Assembly (NCBI GenBank): GCA_023137005.1
Contig: JAGLQE010000292.1
Coordinates: 1-9,723 of the forward strand
From: Thermoplasmata archaeon
GTDB taxonomy: Archaea; Thermoplasmatota; Thermoplasmata; SG8-5; JAGLSY01
Length of the DNA stretch: 9,723 nucleotides
Direction of reading: 5' to 3'
The notes beneath the pieces are model-generated. The model worked only from the letters and a program-made list of their open reading frames with translations. It did no database searches and was not told the origin of the DNA. Positions within the stretch are counted from its first letter, which is position 1. Each line of letters starts with the position of its first letter. The position numbers and the translations under genes were made by a program. Shown here piece after piece: positions 8,901 to 9,723 of this stretch.

Positions 8901-9024
8901 AGAAGCCACTTCCTGGTACCCATTCTATTGGTATACCGGTGTCGGCTGAGACCACGTTCGTGAACGCGATCATACTACTAGCAAGCATCGCAAATGCTAA
9001 AAACATAGCAATTGATTTTTTCAT
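2929..9024 (-). CDS. Giant secreted, membrane-anchored beta-helix/propeller surface protein (2031 aa)
   Basis: Unbroken 2031-codon gene. Residues 1-27 are a Sec signal peptide (MKK, hydrophobic core, VSA cleavage site). About 60-530 and 560-695 are right-handed parallel beta-helix rungs with repeated DNGIY/NGYGVY turns (NosD/pectate-lyase style). About 705-1083 is a seven-bladed propeller. About 1086-1510 is a second beta-helix with rungs every 26-34 residues. About 1570-1658 resembles an Ig or carboxypeptidase-regulatory domain. About 1659-1945 is an array of Asp-rich calcium-type (TSP3-like) repeats. 1965-1986 is a transmembrane helix, then a 45-residue acidic tail with EPK motifs. At least 16 N-x-S/T sequons lie in the first 560 residues. 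Such architecture suggests a calcium-rigidified extracellular stalk that binds polysaccharide or another surface. No catalytic site can be named; function is unknown. ATG 9024 follows AGGAGGAG by about 8 bases. It is divergent from a nucleotide-sugar dehydrogenase. Confidence 0.9.
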   Translation of the reverse strand: MKKSIAMFLAFAMLASSMIAFTNVVSADTGIPIEWVPGSGFYNTTFGQDYIIDTPGVLWEDSTILVRGNLTVMTGGFITFRNCILMVEGDVNITNGAGLTLEGTELKIHNTVDGEHEIRVRTGGTMIVADIDGNPVDHHFYPDSSHITANNTAFEYNLEVETGASFSMTNSRMSECGWGSPNYGLMIYADNTMIQNTYFTNCVAGVYVEGNNTGIINNFFDSNGYGVYVYMANNTNIQGNNFSFQSDETIQLDLAENTTIQSNEFWANNGWAEVYGDNAHNTQILGNLMFGEGDPSYAVNADYDYNILIDGNIMDDYSTEAVAITFTIGTISNNVMTGSQWGIEPGDSTLTISNNVIIGYPGASDGIDVYTNADLTIFDNTISEFDNGIYCNDNDVDTNFTAYDNYIFDCDNGIMITGSEKPHQIYDNDISNCIDGIDMDDSANVTIEYNTLNFNTNGIVLDATTNNTVIHNNSIASSGTNAIDNAPINWYNDWDYNYYGNYVGIDNDTSGDFIGDTDLPYMINGAAGGNDTHPRTKITTSMNSTWTYAMVSTAVDNVTGTDIYLPAPTPGAGSRTLPQIGLYYDNVEIDEFTNLEFYGAGMDWTVVSGDNSDSTFTIFDSDRVYFDGMTIIEGSTAGIEIDPQTSMDLGLYDVLLEDNGYGIYADDVIYFDLDIVSSVIEENSNDGIYGNYAEGTDRLISPSGEIGDQSDLAIDSMGNTHLVWADGDDEIFYMMLDPNGNTLIDTTSIRDVGSRAARPCLAIDSQDHVYILWKDDDSGNQEVWFAHLDPSLDNQNGTAATIGAIQVIANMQLTHLGASVQELHFDIDSNNDLHVFGFEGGNNGVEYDFFYGKYDNLGTPIVAADYLDIAYSVWYSHPNIKVDTNNNLHLVWNDQISEYALFYGMMDNNGNWLIYPTVITSIGEKARRQSMDLDLNNNVHIVWHDHRVDTGSDEAEIFYMKLNPYLDDMDGDSAFAHIIKIVNDKMLTEDDGDKSNQPAIAIGPTGNVHVVWREDNNDDLWYMKLDNNGNELERWQFGFGTVTYEASYWTTHWWLEVDNTDTPRMAWCDNSDGGYRIAYYSPSQLTGTVNYNIVDTTIYDNGNNGIYLDYTNLNMDAININIVNSELDDNGNRGIYLNANNGGIATLDITGSTINENSNGGVYISDMECMDLDIFLFDSEFNHNDDNALYINGIEYLDLMMSVDQCEFSHNNGNGIFSEDHEYGSMIYSITNCDFYWNDGHGIGIGQHYYGTVDDVVDVTISNNIVSYNNDDGIYCDGSDEDENDATYRFYNNIITANNNDGVYIDNWNENSDSTRREDVIIEFIGNDISYNYDDGINIEDVEMCSYYLTVNDNHLNYNGYAGIYLGGTDGEVDLRLNMDNNEIIGNSYHGLKFYETSGQGSVFYCTVTNTNFIDNGQTGEGGDTHPNILFKEADDGPMYIYFDNVTVTGPSPAGIKFSYAFNNNIYAEFHNSVIAGTNYALMLQGTEHKKFTLNVAGSMYVKLYDCVLGPSSEGDIWIGDDGNEGGKQGIHVWTINTPVESVFLHTVMMGSDYEFTEEDLHSYQQQWYYDVQVLTGPDLNLSAPNVVLTIEDDDGFVGAYETDINGMVNDIIGTELFRNYNLLQYFNTEITATNGMNTVDVDVLIDTNQQLVTILLAGDNDGDGTADNMDPDDDDDGFPDSVDDFPYDPTEWRDSDGDGVGDSGDTDMDGDGVDDVNDTFPTDPTEWTDADADGVGDNADPDDDNDNYTDEVEIIADSDPFNATDMPSDIDDDGLADVVDDDIDGDGVANEDDAFPTDPDEWNDLDEDGIGDNADTDDDGDGVTDTNDDFPTNPSEWSDTDSDGVGDNQDWDIDGDWVSNINDDFPYDSTRSEDIGIDTDGDGIGDYQDWDIDGDIADNARDAFPYNPAEWLDTDGDGIGNNEDTDDDNDGILDVDDVAPLFFNEPPTVIPEYPEFEYPEDQPDIPLYLLIIILIVTMILVYMGIRKLNEDWEEDDEDNSSNDTPAPKAEEPKVEEPPKTDEPKADLTEE
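3190..4050 (-). repeat. TSP3-like calcium-binding repeat array within the giant gene
   Basis: Residues about 1659-1945 consist of DxDxDGxGD loops joined by a FP-x-(D/N)-P-x-EW element. The FP pairs begin at residues 1686, 1721, 1796, 1831, 1866 and 1905, mostly 35 residues apart; the 75-residue gap hides one irregular unit around 1757-1766 (SDPFNATDMP). The aspartates would chelate several Ca ions per unit, as in thrombospondin type 3 repeats, giving a stiff rod between the beta-helix and the membrane. Two units are degenerate: 1866 has DSTRSED instead of DPTEW, and the loop at about 1892-1903 (DIDGDIADNARD) has lost the second glycine. Confidence 0.8.
5776..6912 (-). repeat. Seven beta-propeller blades within the giant gene
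   Basis: Residues about 705-1083 hold seven copies of a pattern hxhDxxxNxHhVWxD...hhYmkLDxxGN. The core positions (Asp, or Gly in blade six) are 715, 764, 828, 883, 934, 1003 and 1058, spaced 49-69 residues. Six of the seven end the core strand in W or F followed by an acidic loop, and several end in FYMxLDPNGN-like strands. Seven copies is the commonest number for a closed propeller. The segment is bordered by SPS triplets (701-703 and 1081-1083), with beta-helix rungs on both sides. Propellers of this type bind ligands or partners; no Asp-box sialidase motif (SxDxGxxW) is seen, so an enzyme role is not supported. Confidence 0.7.
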
Positions 9025-9032
9025 ATTTTTCT

Positions 9033-9039
9033 CTCCTCC
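9033..9039 (-). promoter_or_regulatory. Shine-Dalgarno site of the giant surface-protein gene
   Basis: The minus strand reads AGGAGGAGAG at 9040-9031, followed by AAAAAT and the ATG at 9024. This is the strongest ribosome-binding site in the window and contrasts with truA, trmJ and the 258-residue gene, which have none. Confidence 0.75.
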
Positions 9040-9056
9040 TTTTATTGTGCATATAT

Positions 9057-9090
9057 TACAGGTTTATGAGTATATACCTTAACACCTGTA
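9057..9090. promoter_or_regulatory. TATA box centred in an inverted repeat (candidate promoter/operator of the giant gene)
   Basis: TACAGGT (9057-9063) and ACCTGTA (9084-9090) are perfect inverted arms. Exactly midway lies TATATA (9071-9076), itself within the palindrome GTATATAC (9070-9077); both spacers are 7 bases. Transcription leftward from this TATA would start near 9049, giving a leader of about 25 bases that includes the Shine-Dalgarno site of the giant gene. A dimeric regulator bound to the two arms, 27 bases apart centre to centre, would straddle the TATA box and could block TBP. The promoter role is fairly likely; the operator role is inference. Confidence 0.5.
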
Positions 9091-9249
9091 TGATTATACT
9101 TGACTAAACAATAGTAATATAAATCATTATCCTCTAATCTATTAGTTAATTGTTTAATACTTTCTATATTCAGTATTTAATGTTTGTCATCAAATTCACA
9201 ATTTTATCATAAAGTCTTAGCAAATATCAAATACAATGGTAAATTAGGT
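9091..9249. other. AT-rich divergent intergenic region
   Basis: Strongly AT-rich DNA between the giant surface gene and the dehydrogenase. It contains several TATA-like strings (TAATATAAAT at 9115-9124, CTATATTC at 9164-9171, TTTTATCA at 9202-9209). It also has an imperfect inverted repeat around 9153-9180 (AATACT/AGTATT core). No open reading frame or structured RNA gene was recognised. Confidence 0.5.
9202..9209 (+). promoter_or_regulatory. Possible TATA box for the nucleotide-sugar dehydrogenase gene
   Basis: TTTTATCA lies about 60 bases before the ATG at 9266, so transcription would start near 9231 with a leader of about 35 bases that includes the AGGTG ribosome-binding site. Other TATA-like strings nearby (9164-9171, 9222-9227) are alternatives, so this choice is weak. 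Confidence 0.3.
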
Positions 9250-9262
9250 AGGTGTGAGTGAT
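9250..9262 (+). promoter_or_regulatory. Ribosome-binding region of the dehydrogenase gene
   Basis: AGGTGTGAGTGAT (9250-9262) contains AGGTG 11 bases before the ATG at 9266 and GAGTGAT 3 bases before it; both resemble parts of the archaeal GGAGGTGAT consensus. An in-frame GTG at 9254 would add four residues (VSDI), but it lies inside this site, so ATG 9266 is preferred. Confidence 0.5.
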
Positions 9263-9265
9263 ATC

Positions 9266-9723
9266 ATGCCAAAGGTCGTAGTTGTTGGAATGGGATATGT
9301 GGGCATACCAGCAGCAGCCCTGTTTGCAGATGCTGAAGGATTTGAAGTTGTCGGAGTTCAACGCAGATCACAGCGCTCGGGCTGGAAGATCGATATGCTC
9401 AATGAGGGAAAGAACCCCATCGGGGGAGACGAGCCGGGTTTGGAAGACCTCATCCATAGGGTGGTCATTGAGAAAAAGACTTTTTCAGTGACCGATGATA
9501 TTTCCACTTGCAAGGATGCGGATGCCATTCTATTGGATGTCCAGACCCCCACGGATGCAGACCGCATTCCAAGATACGAATCTCTCAGAGAGGTGTGTAA
9601 GAACATTGCTCAGCATATGAAGAAAGGCGTGCTGGTCGTCATAGAATCCACTGTCGCCCCAGGCACCACCGAGAGAATAGCCAGACCGATTTTGGAGGAG
9701 GCCTCCAAAATGAAGGCCGGAGA
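9266..9723 (+). CDS. Nucleotide-sugar dehydrogenase, UDP-N-acetylmannosamine dehydrogenase type (N-terminal part)
   Basis: The first 152 residues are visible; the gene continues past the right edge. Members oxidise C6 of a UDP-sugar to the carboxylate in two NAD-dependent steps, making uronic-acid precursors for surface glycans. Seen here: the Rossmann loop GMGYVG (8-13), GKNPIGGDEPGLEDLI (48-63) typical of the UDP-ManNAc dehydrogenase (WecC-like) branch, DVQTPTD (91-97), and ESTVAPGTTE (127-136). The catalytic cysteine region lies outside the window. The usual acidic residue at the end of strand beta-2 that holds the NAD ribose is replaced by Q32 followed by R33-R34 and then SGWKIDMLN. UDP-glucose or UDP-GlcNAc 6-dehydrogenase are the alternatives. 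The gene is divergent from the sequon-rich giant surface protein, which fits a role in cell-surface glycosylation, but the true operon partners are downstream and unseen. Confidence 0.85.
   Translation, partial: MPKVVVVGMGYVGIPAAALFADAEGFEVVGVQRRSQRSGWKIDMLNEGKNPIGGDEPGLEDLIHRVVIEKKTFSVTDDISTCKDADAILLDVQTPTDADRIPRYESLREVCKNIAQHMKKGVLVVIESTVAPGTTERIARPILEEASKMKAG

Overview
The window looks like a chromosomal piece of an archaeon, most likely a Thermoplasmata-type euryarchaeote. This is inferred from gene content and signals, not from a marker gene. The evidence is: an archaeal-type phosphopantetheine adenylyltransferase; an archaeal DUF2116-like zinc-ribbon membrane protein; archaeal TATA-type promoters placed about 26 bases before start codons (leaderless mRNAs); and a giant secreted beta-helix protein ending in Asp-rich FPxDPxEW calcium-type repeats, a style common in Thermoplasmata and Marine Group II archaea.

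Layout. Bases 1-2058 are a leftward block: truA (tRNA pseudouridine synthase), then a probable operon of a zinc-ribbon protein of unknown function, a tiny zinc-ribbon/membrane protein, and coaD, which runs off the left edge. Divergent from truA is a TrmJ-like tRNA 2'-O-methyltransferase (2111-2830). The two tRNA-modification genes are separated by only 52 bases, centred exactly on a palindromic TATA box, TTTATAAA. A hairpin at 2886-2910 separates trmJ from the convergent giant gene.

Bases 2929-9024 hold one leftward gene for a 2031-residue surface protein. Its parts in order are: signal peptide, right-handed beta-helix, a seven-bladed beta-propeller that appears to interrupt the helix, more beta-helix, an Ig/adhesion-like linker, thrombospondin-3-like Asp repeats, one transmembrane anchor and an acidic Pro/Lys/Glu cytoplasmic tail. 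Its promoter region (9025-9265, AT-rich) has a clear Shine-Dalgarno sequence and a TATATA box at the exact centre of a 7-base inverted repeat, a candidate operator. On the other side of this region, a nucleotide-sugar dehydrogenase of the UDP-ManNAc dehydrogenase type begins at 9266 and leaves the window.

Working together: the left block is housekeeping (CoA synthesis, tRNA modification) and the right block is cell surface. The giant protein is rich in N-glycosylation sequons, and the neighbouring dehydrogenase would make uronic-acid sugars of the kind used in archaeal glycans. No mobile element, CRISPR array, rRNA or tRNA gene was seen. The most notable items are the symmetric bidirectional promoter, the operator-like palindrome around the giant gene's TATA box, and the propeller-in-helix architecture.
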